Both the position numbers and the translations under genes were made by a program. From contig JADKKI010000031.1 in the NCBI GenBank assembly GCA_016720595.1, forward strand, positions 121,345-185,344: 64,000 nucleotides of DNA, given 5' to 3'. Positions 11,073 to 18,809 of the stretch are shown here, one piece after another (within the stretch, counting starts at the first letter, position 1; each line of letters begins with the position of its first letter). The stretch is from Myxococcales bacterium. GTDB lineage: Bacteria > Myxococcota_A > Polyangia > Haliangiales > Haliangiaceae. The notes beneath the pieces are model-generated. The model saw only the letters and a list, made by a program, of their open reading frames with translations. It was not told the origin of the DNA and ran no database searches.

Positions 11073-12601
11073 GAGCTGGCCTCCTCGCTGCTGGCCGTGC
11101 GTGCCATCGCGACGGCGCGGAGCACGGCGCGCGCCTTGTTCACGGACTCGTGATACTCGAGCTCGGGCACGGAGTCCGCGACCAGGCCCGCACCCGCCTG
11201 GACGTAGAACGTGTCGTCCTTGTGGACGAGCGTCCGGATCGCGATCGCGAGATCGAGATTCCCGGTGTAGCTGACGTAGCCCACCGCGCCACCGTAGATG
11301 CCGCGCTGATGCGGCTCGAGCTCGTCGATGATCTCCATCGCGCGGATCTTCGGAGCGCCCGAGAGCGTGCCCGCGGGGAACGCCGCACGCAGCACATCGA
11401 GCCAGGTCTTGCCCGCCGCGAGCTTGCCGACCACGTGGGACGTCAGGTGCATGACATGCGAGTACCGCTCGATCACCATCTGCTCGGCGACCTGCACGCT
11501 GCCGACCTCCGCGACCCGGCCCACATCGTTGCGTCCGAGATCGATCAGCATCAGGTGCTCGGCGAGCTCCTTCGGATCTGCGCGCAGCTCCTCGGCGAGG
11601 CGGTCGTCCTCGGCGGCGGTCCTCCCTCGGGGGCGCGTGCCGGCGATCGGGCGGACCTCGACCTTGCCGTCGCTCAGGCGCACCAGCGTCTCCGGTGAGG
11701 CGCCGGTCACCCGCGCCTCGGGGAACTCGAGGTGGAACATGTACGGGGATGGATTGATCACGCGCAGCGCGCGATAGACATCGAGCGGGCGAGCGCCGCC
11801 GGCAGGCTCCGAGAACCGCTGGGACAGCACGACCTGGAACGCATCGCCGGCGAGGATGTACTCCTTCACGCGATCCACGGCGGTGCAGAAGCCTGCTTGC
11901 GTGAACGTCGACGGCGGCACGACCATCGACGTCCGCTCGCCGAGGCGCGGCGGCTCGAGGTCAGGCAGGGCACGGCGCGGGCGGCGCAGGGTCTCGACGA
12001 TGTCGTCGATCCGCTCGCACGCACGCTCGTACGCGACCTCGGCTCGATCGGGCCGCGCGACGTAGGGCGTGGCCACGACCTTGAGCGTCTGCCGCAGGTT
12101 GTCGAAGATCAGGAGCGTATCCGTGACCACCATGCACAGCGGAGGCAGATCGAGCCCGGGCCGCGCGCGCGCGGGGAGCTCCTCGAACGCGCGCACGCAG
12201 TCATAGGCGATCCACCCGACGGCGCCGCCCCAGAACCTCGGCAGGCCGGGAACATCCACCGGCACCAGCTCGCCGAGCACCTCGGCCAGCGCGGCCGTCG
12301 GGTCGTTGGTCGGCCATTCGGCGGTGCGCGGCGGTCCGCCAGCGTCGACGTCGTACCAGGTGACGCTCGCGATGCCGTTGGCCCAGCGCACGACCGCGCG
12401 TGGTGCGACCCCGACGAACGAGTACGCGGCCCAGGTGGCGCCACCGACCACGCTCTCGAGGAGGAACGAGTGTGGCCCCGCACCGAGCGCGGCATAGGCG
12501 GACACCGGTGTGTCTCCATCCGCGAGCAGCTCGCGATACACGGGGATCAGGTTGCCCATCCCCGCAGCCGCGATGAACTCGTCGCGCGACGGCGTGTACA
12601 T
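11069..12601 (-). CDS. trpE: Anthranilate synthase component I
   Basis: TrpE makes anthranilate from chorismate with ammonia from TrpG. The 510-residue protein has the N-terminal feedback-binding motif [10 protein letters not shown], whose LLES serine contacts tryptophan in known enzymes, so allosteric inhibition is likely. The chorismate-binding C-terminus shows [34 protein letters not shown] and [17 protein letters not shown]. It heads the trpEGDCF block. A -10-like TATAAC ends 8 bases before the ATG and no Shine-Dalgarno is visible, so transcription may begin almost at the start codon. I saw no leader peptide or attenuator. Confidence 0.96.
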
Positions 12602-12609
12602 GCACCGGA

Positions 12610-12615
12610 GTTATA
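12610..12615 (-). promoter_or_regulatory. Candidate -10 element of trpE
   Basis: On the minus strand this reads TATAAC, 8 bases before the trpE ATG. No good -35 hexamer is seen 16-18 bases further upstream. A start point about 7 bases downstream would give an essentially leaderless trpE mRNA. Confidence 0.5.
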
Positions 12616-12680
12616 CCGCAACGCGGGAGTGAGATCTGGCGGCCAAGCCCCTGAAACGTAAGGCTGACTTCGGCTGTTTT

Positions 12681-12692
12681 TGAACATGTTCA
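12681..12692. promoter_or_regulatory. Operator 1, perfect 12-bp palindrome
   Basis: TGAACATGTTCA is a perfect palindrome 9 bases upstream of a -35 box. The identical 12-mer recurs 51 bp downstream over the start codon of the next gene. It is the likely binding site of the TetR-family regulator encoded at 13652-14368. Confidence 0.75.
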
Positions 12693-12701
12693 CTTTCCCC
12701 A

Positions 12702-12730
12702 TTGACCACAGCCAGTCCCGGATCTAGGTT
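12702..12730 (+). promoter_or_regulatory. Sigma-70-type promoter between the two operators
   Basis: The -35 box TTGACC (12702-12707), an exact 17-bp spacer and the -10 box TAGGTT (12725-12730) form a good housekeeping promoter. The expected start point is about 12737, the A of the ATG, so the transcript would be leaderless. The promoter is flanked by identical palindromes. Confidence 0.75.
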
Positions 12731-12731
12731 T

Positions 12732-12743
12732 TGAACATGTTCA
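12732..12743. promoter_or_regulatory. Operator 2, overlapping the start codon
   Basis: This second exact copy of TGAACATGTTCA begins 1 base after the -10 box and contains the ATG (12737-12739) of the first gene. Repressor bound here would cover the transcription start point. The two centres are 51 bp apart, about five helical turns, so joint binding on one face of the helix is possible. Confidence 0.75.
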
Positions 12744-13261
12744 ACACACGTCGTTGGCATCGCCTGCTCACCCTCCCTGCGCTGCTCGTTGCGATCGCGC
12801 TCATGATGTTCGGCCGCTACCCGCTGCAGGCGCTGTGCGTGTTCCCGCCGGTGCTCGCCACGCCGTGGGTGCTGCACGCTGCGCTGCGGAACGATCGCGA
12901 GGCCATCGGGCGCGCGCTCACCGCGGTCCGCGTCGTCGGCTACCTGGGGGTGGCATGGGGAGTGTTCGTGGTGCTGCTGGTTCCCGCGGCCGGCGTGATC
13001 GTGCTGCTCGGCTTCACCACCCTCCTGGTCGCCGCCGGCACCACGCCCAGCGAGGTTCGCCTCGCCGGCACCGTCATCGTGCTGGGCGCCCTGCTCTCGC
13101 TCGCGAGCATCGTCCTCGTGTGGTTCGGCCCTCCGTATGCCATCGCGATCCCCACCGGCTTCGTCCTTCTCGGCGGTGGGGTGTGGTGGCTCGTCGAGGC
13201 CGTCCTTCATCCGCTGCCCGTGACGCTCGACCCCCAGCTCCCCATGGCCCTCGCCCTCTGA
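12737..13261 (+). CDS. Integral membrane protein, first gene of the TetR-controlled operon
   Basis: The 174-residue product has four to five hydrophobic segments (about residues 10-45, 68-90, 92-105, 110-130 and 134-152) and no recognisable catalytic motif. I do not recognise the family. A TTG at 12731 is in frame, but the ATG at 12737 lies exactly where transcription from the promoter at 12702-12730 should begin, so I prefer it. The operator overlaps its first codons. It is followed by another small membrane protein and by the TetR gene, so regulator and membrane pair form one self-controlled unit. Confidence 0.8.
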   Translation: MFNTRRWHRLLTLPALLVAIALMMFGRYPLQALCVFPPVLATPWVLHAALRNDREAIGRALTAVRVVGYLGVAWGVFVVLLVPAAGVIVLLGFTTLLVAAGTTPSEVRLAGTVIVLGALLSLASIVLVWFGPPYAIAIPTGFVLLGGGVWWLVEAVLHPLPVTLDPQLPMALAL

Positions 13262-13273
13262 AAGGAACCTGAC

Positions 13274-13642
13274 ATGTCCAACCCGCTCGTCCTCGTCTAC
13301 CTCCCCTATGCCGCCATCGCCCTGACCCTCACGGTGTGGCTCGCCCGCACGCTGTCTCGCCACGGCGAGGTGTTCCTCCGCGCGGTGTTCCCCGATCGCA
13401 AGGACCTCGCGGATGCCGTCAACCAGCTCCTGGTGATCGGGTTCTACCTGGTCAACCTCGGCTGGGCCCTCCTCCTGCTCCGCGCCGACGAGGTCCTCGC
13501 GCAGGTCCAGACACCCACCGATGCGATCGCCCTCCTCACCACACGACTCGGGACGCTCCTGCTCTTGCTCGGCGTGGCCCACCTGGCGAACCTGTACGTG
13601 TTCCATCTCGTGCGCCGCGGTGCCGAAGCACGGCACGCCTGA
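13274..13642 (+). CDS. Small integral membrane protein
   Basis: The 122-residue product has three hydrophobic segments (about residues 5-25, 52-70 and 90-112). The conserved-looking loop DAVNQLLVIGFYLVNLG resembles uncharacterised membrane proteins found elsewhere in bacteria. AAGGAA lies about 7 bases before the ATG, so it is translated with a ribosome site, unlike the first gene. It sits 12 bases after the preceding stop and 9 bases before the TetR gene, consistent with one operon. The function is unknown. Confidence 0.75.
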   Translation: MSNPLVLVYLPYAAIALTLTVWLARTLSRHGEVFLRAVFPDRKDLADAVNQLLVIGFYLVNLGWALLLLRADEVLAQVQTPTDAIALLTTRLGTLLLLLGVAHLANLYVFHLVRRGAEARHA

Positions 13643-13651
13643 GCTCCCTCG

Positions 13652-14368
13652 ATGTCCCGCCCCCGCAAGCCCGCCACGAAGCCGATCCGACGCCCCCGTC
13701 GCGCGGCCTCACCGCCGGTCGAGGGCGAGCGCAAGCGCGATGCGACGCGGAAGCACCTGCTCGAGCGCGCGCTCGCCTTGTTCCAGAAGCGCGGCGTCGA
13801 GGCCACGACGATGCGCGACATCGCGAAGGCCGCCGGCATGTCGCTCGGGGCGGCGTACTACTACTTCCCCTCGAAGGAAGCGCTGGTGTTCGCGTACTAC
13901 GAGGACAACCAGGCCGATCTCGAACAGCTCGCGCAGGCCGCCAGCGGTACGGTCCGCGAACAGCTCGGCACGATCTTCCACGGCAAGCTCGCGACGATCC
14001 GTCCACAGCGCAAGATGCTTGCGGCGATCGTCCAGCGGCTCGTCGATCCGAGCGATCCGGTCAGCGCGTTCTCCGCGCAGACCCGCGCGGTCCGTGATCA
14101 CGCCCTGGGCGTCCTCGATCGCGTGCTGGTCAAGGCCGGCCTCCCTCCCGAGGTGCTCCCACTCGCGACCCGCGCACTGTGGTTGCTCCAGATGGCCATG
14201 ATGCTGGTCTACGTCAACGACGACAGCCCCGACGAGCGCAGAACGCATGGCCTGGTCGACGACGCGCTCGACATGATCGTGCCGATGCTCCCGATGCTCG
14301 CCACCCCGATGGGCCGAGCGCTCGCAGAGCGCGTGACCGCCGCGCTCACGCGCGCCGAGATCGTGTAG
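13652..14368 (+). CDS. TetR-family transcriptional repressor
   Basis: The 238-residue protein has a basic N-terminal tail and then the TetR helix-turn-helix (about residues 30-75; TTMRDIAKAAGMSLGAAYYYFPSKEALV). A helical ligand-binding and dimerisation domain follows. The YYYFPSKEAL end of the helix-turn-helix is diagnostic. The family usually represses its own operon and releases DNA on binding a small ligand. The paired palindromes around the upstream promoter are the obvious operators. The ligand is unknown; a hydrophobic compound acting at the membrane would fit the neighbours, but that is inference. Confidence 0.93.
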   Translation: MSRPRKPATKPIRRPRRAASPPVEGERKRDATRKHLLERALALFQKRGVEATTMRDIAKAAGMSLGAAYYYFPSKEALVFAYYEDNQADLEQLAQAASGTVREQLGTIFHGKLATIRPQRKMLAAIVQRLVDPSDPVSAFSAQTRAVRDHALGVLDRVLVKAGLPPEVLPLATRALWLLQMAMMLVYVNDDSPDERRTHGLVDDALDMIVPMLPMLATPMGRALAERVTAALTRAEIV

Positions 14369-14425
14369 CCGGCTGCCGAACTCGTCCTGCCCAGGATGCT
14401 CACGTCGACTGCGCACCCTGGAAAC

Positions 14426-14795
14426 GGAGCACCCAAGAAGCCAAGAGAGCCAAGCAGCAGGCTGATCCAAGGGCTTTGGCCTGGCCCCGATTCGGTGGAC
14501 AGGGGTCAGGTGGCGAGAGCTCGTCGAGAGGTCGGGGAAGCCGCAGAGAGCGCAGAGAGCGCAGAGGAAGAGGTTCCAGTCACACGTCGCGAACCCTATC
14601 CGAGATCAAGGTCTCCGCTCGGTGAACTCAGGGACTCTGTGGCTTTCGATCACGCTGATGTCCACCGAATCGGGGCCAGGTCAGTTCTTCTACCCAGGGT
14701 GGGCGGCCGGTTTGGACACACACCAGTGGACGGGCCGCGGAAGACTGCTGGGTGGAATTCCCGCTGCTTGGGTCTCATGGGTTCTTGGCTGCTCC
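14426..14795. repeat. Nested inverted repeats, possibly a non-autonomous mobile element
   Basis: A perfect 22-bp inverted repeat occupies 14480-14501 and 14659-14680. Outside it, 14426-14461 and 14761-14795 form a longer imperfect inverted repeat rich in CCAAG. The outer arm begins GGAGCACCCA, which recurs exactly at 60861-60870. No transposase is encoded between the arms. Confidence 0.65.
14540..14567 (+). repeat. CAGAG periodic repeat
   Basis: Three near-exact 9-base units based on GCAGAGAGC run in tandem. A related block lies at 60751-60769 in another intergenic region. Both copies lie near the 11-mer GATCTCGGATA (minus strand at 14597-14607, plus strand at 60788-60798). Similar CAGAG-rich blocks are known as dispersed intergenic sequence in several bacterial phyla. 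Confidence 0.6.
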
Positions 14796-14863
14796 GAACA
14801 GCGTCCGCCCGTACGGCAGGCAGCACCAAAGAACAGCGACGCCTCCCGAACGGCTCGGCGCCC

Positions 14864-15937
14864 CTACCCACGAAGCGCGCGCAGGGTGCGCAGGAAGTTC
14901 TTCCCCAGCACCTTGCGGATCGCGTCTGGCGCCAGCCCGCGATCGAGCAGCAGCTGCACCACCCGCGGCAGCTCGAGCGGCGTCACCAGGTCACGCGGCG
15001 GCCAGATCGCCCCATCCCAGTCGCTGCCGAGCGAGGCGTGATCGGCGCCGACCGTGTTCACGATGTGCATCACGTGATCGGCGACGAGCGCCGCGCGCCC
15101 CGTCCAGCGCGAGGGCCCGAGGAAGCTCGATTCGTACATCACGCCGATCGTGCCACCGGTATCGGCGATCACACGCAGCTGCTCGTCATCGAGGTTGCGC
15201 CAGTGCGGATGCACGCCGGTGACGCCGGTGTGCGTCACGATCAGCGGCAGCGAGGCATCGTGCGCGTGCGCCGCCTCGAAGAAGCCCTTGCGGCTGATGT
15301 GCGCGAGATCGACGAAGATCCGCTTGGCATCGAGCGCCTCGACATAAGCGTGACCGGCGGCGGTCAACCCGGTGTCCTCCTTGCCGCCGAGCGGCGAGCT
15401 GGTCTGGCCCAGCGAAGACCTGGAGAGGTGCACGAGCGTGACGCGGACGATGCGGTCGTCGAGCCGATCGAGCGCGCCCGGGGCATCGAGCGCGTTGCCG
15501 CCCTGGATCCCGAGGAACGCCGCGTGCCGGCCAGCGCGGACCGCGGCCTCGTACTGCGCGGCGGTGCGAACGAGCGTGACGTCGTCTGGAAACCCGTCGA
15601 GGATCGCGGTCAGGCGCTCGAGGTTCTCGCTGAACACGCGCGCCCGGCTGGCGGCGCGCCGGGCCGGGTTGGTGGTGATCACCCAGATCCCACCCGTGAC
15701 GCGGGCCTCTCGGATCCGCGGCAGATCGACCTGGCTGTAGAACCGGTGGCCGAACAGCCCCCCGCCGTGCCGCTTCGCGAGGTCGTAGCGGAACATCCGC
15801 TGCCAGATGAACGTGTCGAGGTGCAGATCGATCACGTCGCTGGCGAGGTACAGCTCCACCGCCTCGCGAGAGATGTTGAGCGATCGGGCCCACAGGGCCG
15901 GGTCCCGACGGTGATCGACGTAGGCCAGAGCGGTCAT
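14864..15937 (-). CDS. Membrane dipeptidase family (M19) protein
   Basis: The 357-residue cytoplasmic-looking protein matches the renal-dipeptidase family TIM barrel: DLHLDT (first metal-binding His and Asp), IFVDLAHIS and VTHTG (metal His residues) and GSDWDG (catalytic-pocket Asp). In zinc dipeptidases the bridging metal ligand is the Glu of a G-(V/I)-E-G-G motif; here the same place reads GIQGGN, with Gln. Activity on dipeptides is therefore uncertain. No signal peptide is seen. The ATG at 15937 lies 8 bases after a -10-like TATCAC (plus-strand 15946-15951) and is divergent from glyA. Confidence 0.85.
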   Translation of the reverse strand: MTALAYVDHRRDPALWARSLNISREAVELYLASDVIDLHLDTFIWQRMFRYDLAKRHGGGLFGHRFYSQVDLPRIREARVTGGIWVITTNPARRAASRARVFSENLERLTAILDGFPDDVTLVRTAAQYEAAVRAGRHAAFLGIQGGNALDAPGALDRLDDRIVRVTLVHLSRSSLGQTSSPLGGKEDTGLTAAGHAYVEALDAKRIFVDLAHISRKGFFEAAHAHDASLPLIVTHTGVTGVHPHWRNLDDEQLRVIADTGGTIGVMYESSFLGPSRWTGRAALVADHVMHIVNTVGADHASLGSDWDGAIWPPRDLVTPLELPRVVQLLLDRGLAPDAIRKVLGKNFLRTLRALRG

Positions 15938-15945
15938 CCCCGTGA

Positions 15946-15951
15946 GTGATA
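15946..15951 (-). promoter_or_regulatory. Candidate -10 element of the dipeptidase gene
   Basis: On the minus strand this reads TATCAC, 8 bases before the ATG. It fits the spacing seen before many other genes here. Confidence 0.4.
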
Positions 15952-15969
15952 CCGCGAACGCCGGTGCGG

Positions 15970-15975
15970 TATAAC
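15970..15975 (+). promoter_or_regulatory. Candidate -10 element of glyA
   Basis: TATAAC lies 6 bases before the glyA ATG, with no Shine-Dalgarno between, so a leaderless mRNA is likely. No convincing -35 box was found. Confidence 0.5.
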
Positions 15976-15981
15976 GCCGGC

Positions 15982-17241
15982 ATGCACCCCGCGCTGCAAG
16001 CCACCCTCGCCGCCGTCGACCCCGAGATCGCGGAGCTGATCGCCTCCGAGGAGCGTCGCCAGCGCGACAAGATCCGGTTGATCGCCTCCGAGAACTACGT
16101 CTCCGGCGCGGTGCTCGCCGCCACCGGCTCGATCCTCACCAACAAGTACAGCGAGGGCTACCCAGGCAAGCGCTACTACGAGGGCCAGCAGTACATCGAT
16201 CAGATCGAGCAGATCTGCATCGACCGCGCGAAGGGCCTGTTCGGCGCGGAGCACGCGAACGTCCAGCCGTACTCGGGCTCGCCCGCGAACCTGGCGGTGT
16301 ACTTCGCGTTCTTGAAGCCCGGCGACACCGTGATGGGCCTCGGCCTCCCCGCGGGCGGTCACCTGACCCACGGCTGGCCGGTCTCGATCACCGGCAGCTA
16401 CTTCCGGGCGGTGCAGTACGGCGTGCGCAAGGACACGCACCGCATCGATCTCGACGAGGTTCGCGAGCTCGCCCACAAGGAGAAGCCGAAGCTCCTGTTC
16501 GCGGGCGGCACCGCGATCCCGCGCACGATCGACTTCGCGGCGTTCGGCGAGATCGCGCGCGAGGTCGGCGCCGTGTTCGTCGCGGACATCGCCCACATCG
16601 CCGGCCTGGTCGCCGCCGGCGCCCACCCCTCCCCGGTCCCGTACGCGGACGTGGTCTCGACGACGACCCACAAGACGCTCCGCGGCCCGCGTGGCGGCAT
16701 GCTGATGTGCAAGGCGACCCATCAGAAGGCGATCGATCGCGCCGTGTTCCCGGGCCTCCAGGGCGGCCCGCACAACCACACGACCGCAGGCATCGCGATC
16801 GCCCTCAAGGAAGCGGCGACCGCCGAGTTCAAGACCTACGCCCACCAGATCGTCGCGAACTCGCGCGCCCTCGCGGCAGCGCTCGTCGAGAAGGGCTGGG
16901 GCGTGATCACGGGCGGCAGCGACAACCACCTGATCCTCGCCGACATGACCCCGAAGAACGTCACCGGCAAGATCGCCGCGAAGGCGCTCGACGTCGCCGG
17001 CATGGAGCTCAACTACAACTCGATCCCGTTCGATCCGCGCAAGCCGTTCGATCCCTCCGGCGTCCGCCTCGGCACCGCGAGCGTCACCAGCCGCGGCATG
17101 CGCGAGCCGGAGATGAAGCAGATCGCGAGCTGGATGGATCAGGTCGCGAGCGCGCCCGCGGATGTCGGGCTGCAGGAGAAGATCGCCGGCGAGATCCGCG
17201 AGCTGTGCGCGAAGTTCCCGGCGCCCGGCATCCTGATCTGA
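15982..17241 (+). CDS. glyA: Serine hydroxymethyltransferase
   Basis: GlyA interconverts serine and glycine while loading tetrahydrofolate with a one-carbon unit; it is a cytoplasmic PLP enzyme. The 419 residues match the family. Visible motifs are LIASENYVS, the Tyr-rich NKYSEGYPGKRYYEG, the long PYSGSPANLAVYFAFLKPGD block, and the PLP lysine in VSTTTHKTLRGPRGG. An upstream in-frame ATG (15946) overlaps the divergent promoter region, so I start at 15982 where homology begins. The gene is convergent with coaBC. Confidence 0.97.
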   Translation: MHPALQATLAAVDPEIAELIASEERRQRDKIRLIASENYVSGAVLAATGSILTNKYSEGYPGKRYYEGQQYIDQIEQICIDRAKGLFGAEHANVQPYSGSPANLAVYFAFLKPGDTVMGLGLPAGGHLTHGWPVSITGSYFRAVQYGVRKDTHRIDLDEVRELAHKEKPKLLFAGGTAIPRTIDFAAFGEIAREVGAVFVADIAHIAGLVAAGAHPSPVPYADVVSTTTHKTLRGPRGGMLMCKATHQKAIDRAVFPGLQGGPHNHTTAGIAIALKEAATAEFKTYAHQIVANSRALAAALVEKGWGVITGGSDNHLILADMTPKNVTGKIAAKALDVAGMELNYNSIPFDPRKPFDPSGVRLGTASVTSRGMREPEMKQIASWMDQVASAPADVGLQEKIAGEIRELCAKFPAPGILI

Positions 17242-17304
17242 GAACCCGGGTTCGGCGCTCTTGGCGAGCCGTGCTCGCGTGCGAACCGTGCGTCCCCACC
17301 GAGT

Positions 17305-17386
17305 TCAAACCCAGGAAGCAGGGAAGCAAGGCAGCGGACGATTTCAGACAGTTCTCCGACCTTGGTTCCTAGCTTCCTGGGTTTGA
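17305..17386. terminator. Large inverted repeat between convergent genes
   Basis: Perfect 15-bp arms (17305-17319 and 17372-17386, TCAAACCCAGGAAGC and its complement) enclose 52 bases. The repeat lies between the convergent glyA and coaBC ends, so it could fold as a two-way terminator. With its long loop and no U-run it might instead be a dispersed intergenic repeat. Confidence 0.4.
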
Positions 17387-17462
17387 GATCTGGGATCTGG
17401 AGAACGCTGACCGGCACTCCTCGGCGCAAGGCCGCGGTGCTGCGGCCCGAGTCCCGGGAGGG

Positions 17463-18782
17463 TCAGCGCTTCTTCGACTTGGCCTTCGGCTTGGGCTCGC
17501 GGGGAGCCTTCGCCGGCGGGGCCGCGGCCGCCGCCCGCATCGCGACCACGTGATCGAGGATGCGGTGGGCGACCTCGTACTTGGTGCCGGCCGGCACCTC
17601 GATCGCGCCGCTGGTGTCGACCAGCGTGACCCGGTTGGTATCGACCGCGAAGCCGGAGCCCGGCTCGCTGACATCGTTGGCCACCACCAGATCGCACTTC
17701 TTGGTCACCAGCTTCTTCTCGGCGTTCCCGATCACGTCATCGGTCTCCGCCGCGAACCCCACGAGCAGTGGCGTGCGCCGGCTGCCGCGGGCCTTGCCGA
17801 GCTCGGCGAGGAGATCCGGGTTCTGCACCAGCGCGATCGAAGCGGTGGGCCCGATCTCGCCGCGCTTGAGCTTCTGCTTCGCTTCCTTCGCGGGCCGGAA
17901 GTCGGCGACCGCGGCGGTCATCACGACCACGTCCGCATCCTTGACGGCATCGCCGAGCGCCCACTGCAGCTGCGTGGCGTTCTCGACGCTCATCGTGGTG
18001 ACGCCGACGGGCGGCGGTAGCGCGCTCGGCCCGAGCACGAGCGTCACGCGAGCGCCGCGCCGCTGCGCGGCCGACGCGATCGCCACGCCCATCTTGCCCG
18101 AGCTGCGGTTACCGACGAACCGCACCGGATCGATCGCCTCGTAGGTCGGGCCCGCTGTGACCACCATGCGGACGCCGGCCAGATCCTGGTTCGACAGCAC
18201 GTGGGCGGCGGCCTCGACGATATCGGCGGGCTCGGCGAGCCGCCCGGGACCGGTCCAGCGGCACGCGAGGAAGCCGTCCCCCGGGCCGACCACGTGGTAG
18301 CCAGCGACATCGATCAGCCGGAGGATGTTCGCCTCGGTGATCGGGTGGCTCCACATGTTGACGTTCATCGACGGCGCGAGCAGCACGGGCGCGCGGGTGG
18401 CCAGGACGATCGCCGACACCGGATCGTCTGCCTGCCCTGCCGCCATCCGCGCGATCGAGTTCGCGGTGGCCGGGGCGATGATCACGAGGTCCGCGCGATC
18501 GGCGACCTGGATGTGCCCGATCGTCGCTTCCTCCGTCAGATCGAACAGGTTCGTGAACACCGGGCGGCGGGTCAGCGCCTGGAACGTCATCGCGCCGATG
18601 AACTTCTGGGCGCGACCGGTCATCGCGACGTCGACATGTGCGCCGGCCTTGTCGAGCAGCCGCACCAGCTCTGCGGCCTTGTACGCGGCGATCCCGCCGG
18701 TGACACCGACGACGACATGCGCGCCCTTGAGAGGGGCCGCCGGATCGCGCGCGGCCCGATTGAGACGAGGTCCTTCGATCAT
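17463..18782 (-). CDS. coaBC: Bifunctional phosphopantothenoylcysteine decarboxylase/synthetase
   Basis: CoaBC performs two steps of coenzyme A synthesis: CTP-dependent joining of cysteine to phosphopantothenate (C-terminal CoaB) and FMN-dependent decarboxylation (N-terminal CoaC). In 439 residues it shows [11 protein letters not shown], the catalytic His in [10 protein letters not shown], the FMN-binding [14 protein letters not shown], the substrate clamp APSMNVNMW and the active-site Cys in [10 protein letters not shown]. CoaB follows with [35 protein letters not shown] and NDV. The last 25 or so residues are a Lys/Ala/Pro tail beyond the usual end. A weak TACGCT lies 7 bases before the ATG. 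Confidence 0.95.
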   Translation of the reverse strand: MIEGPRLNRAARDPAAPLKGAHVVVGVTGGIAAYKAAELVRLLDKAGAHVDVAMTGRAQKFIGAMTFQALTRRPVFTNLFDLTEEATIGHIQVADRADLVIIAPATANSIARMAAGQADDPVSAIVLATRAPVLLAPSMNVNMWSHPITEANILRLIDVAGYHVVGPGDGFLACRWTGPGRLAEPADIVEAAAHVLSNQDLAGVRMVVTAGPTYEAIDPVRFVGNRSSGKMGVAIASAAQRRGARVTLVLGPSALPPPVGVTTMSVENATQLQWALGDAVKDADVVVMTAAVADFRPAKEAKQKLKRGEIGPTASIALVQNPDLLAELGKARGSRRTPLLVGFAAETDDVIGNAEKKLVTKKCDLVVANDVSEPGSGFAVDTNRVTLVDTSGAIEVPAGTKYEVAHRILDHVVAMRAAAAAPPAKAPREPKPKAKSKKR

Positions 18783-18809
18783 CGCAGCGAGCGTAGCGCG
18801 ATTCGCAGC

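Larger units (their letters stand above)
14369..14863. other. Gene-free region made of intergenic repeats
   Basis: I see no credible gene here. The stretch holds nested inverted repeats and a purine-rich periodic block (separate entries). Base composition is less GC-rich than the coding DNA around it. It separates the TetR operon from the convergent dipeptidase gene. Confidence 0.6.

Noticed and set aside
12602..12680. Tryptophan attenuator or leader peptide before trpE
   Set aside because: Only 79 bases separate trpE from the next operator; no Trp-rich reading frame or terminator/antiterminator pair is seen.
12731..12736. TTG at 12731 as start of the TetR-operon membrane protein
   Set aside because: The promoter's expected start point falls at 12737, the ATG, so the TTG would lie upstream of the transcript.
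14396..15949. Plus-strand open frame of 517 codons opposite the dipeptidase gene
   Set aside because: It starts in intergenic repeats and mirrors a well-conserved enzyme; the Arg/Glu/His-rich composition is typical of antisense frames in GC-rich DNA.
15938..15981. Glycine riboswitch before glyA
   Set aside because: The gap to the divergent gene is 44 bases, far too short for the aptamer.
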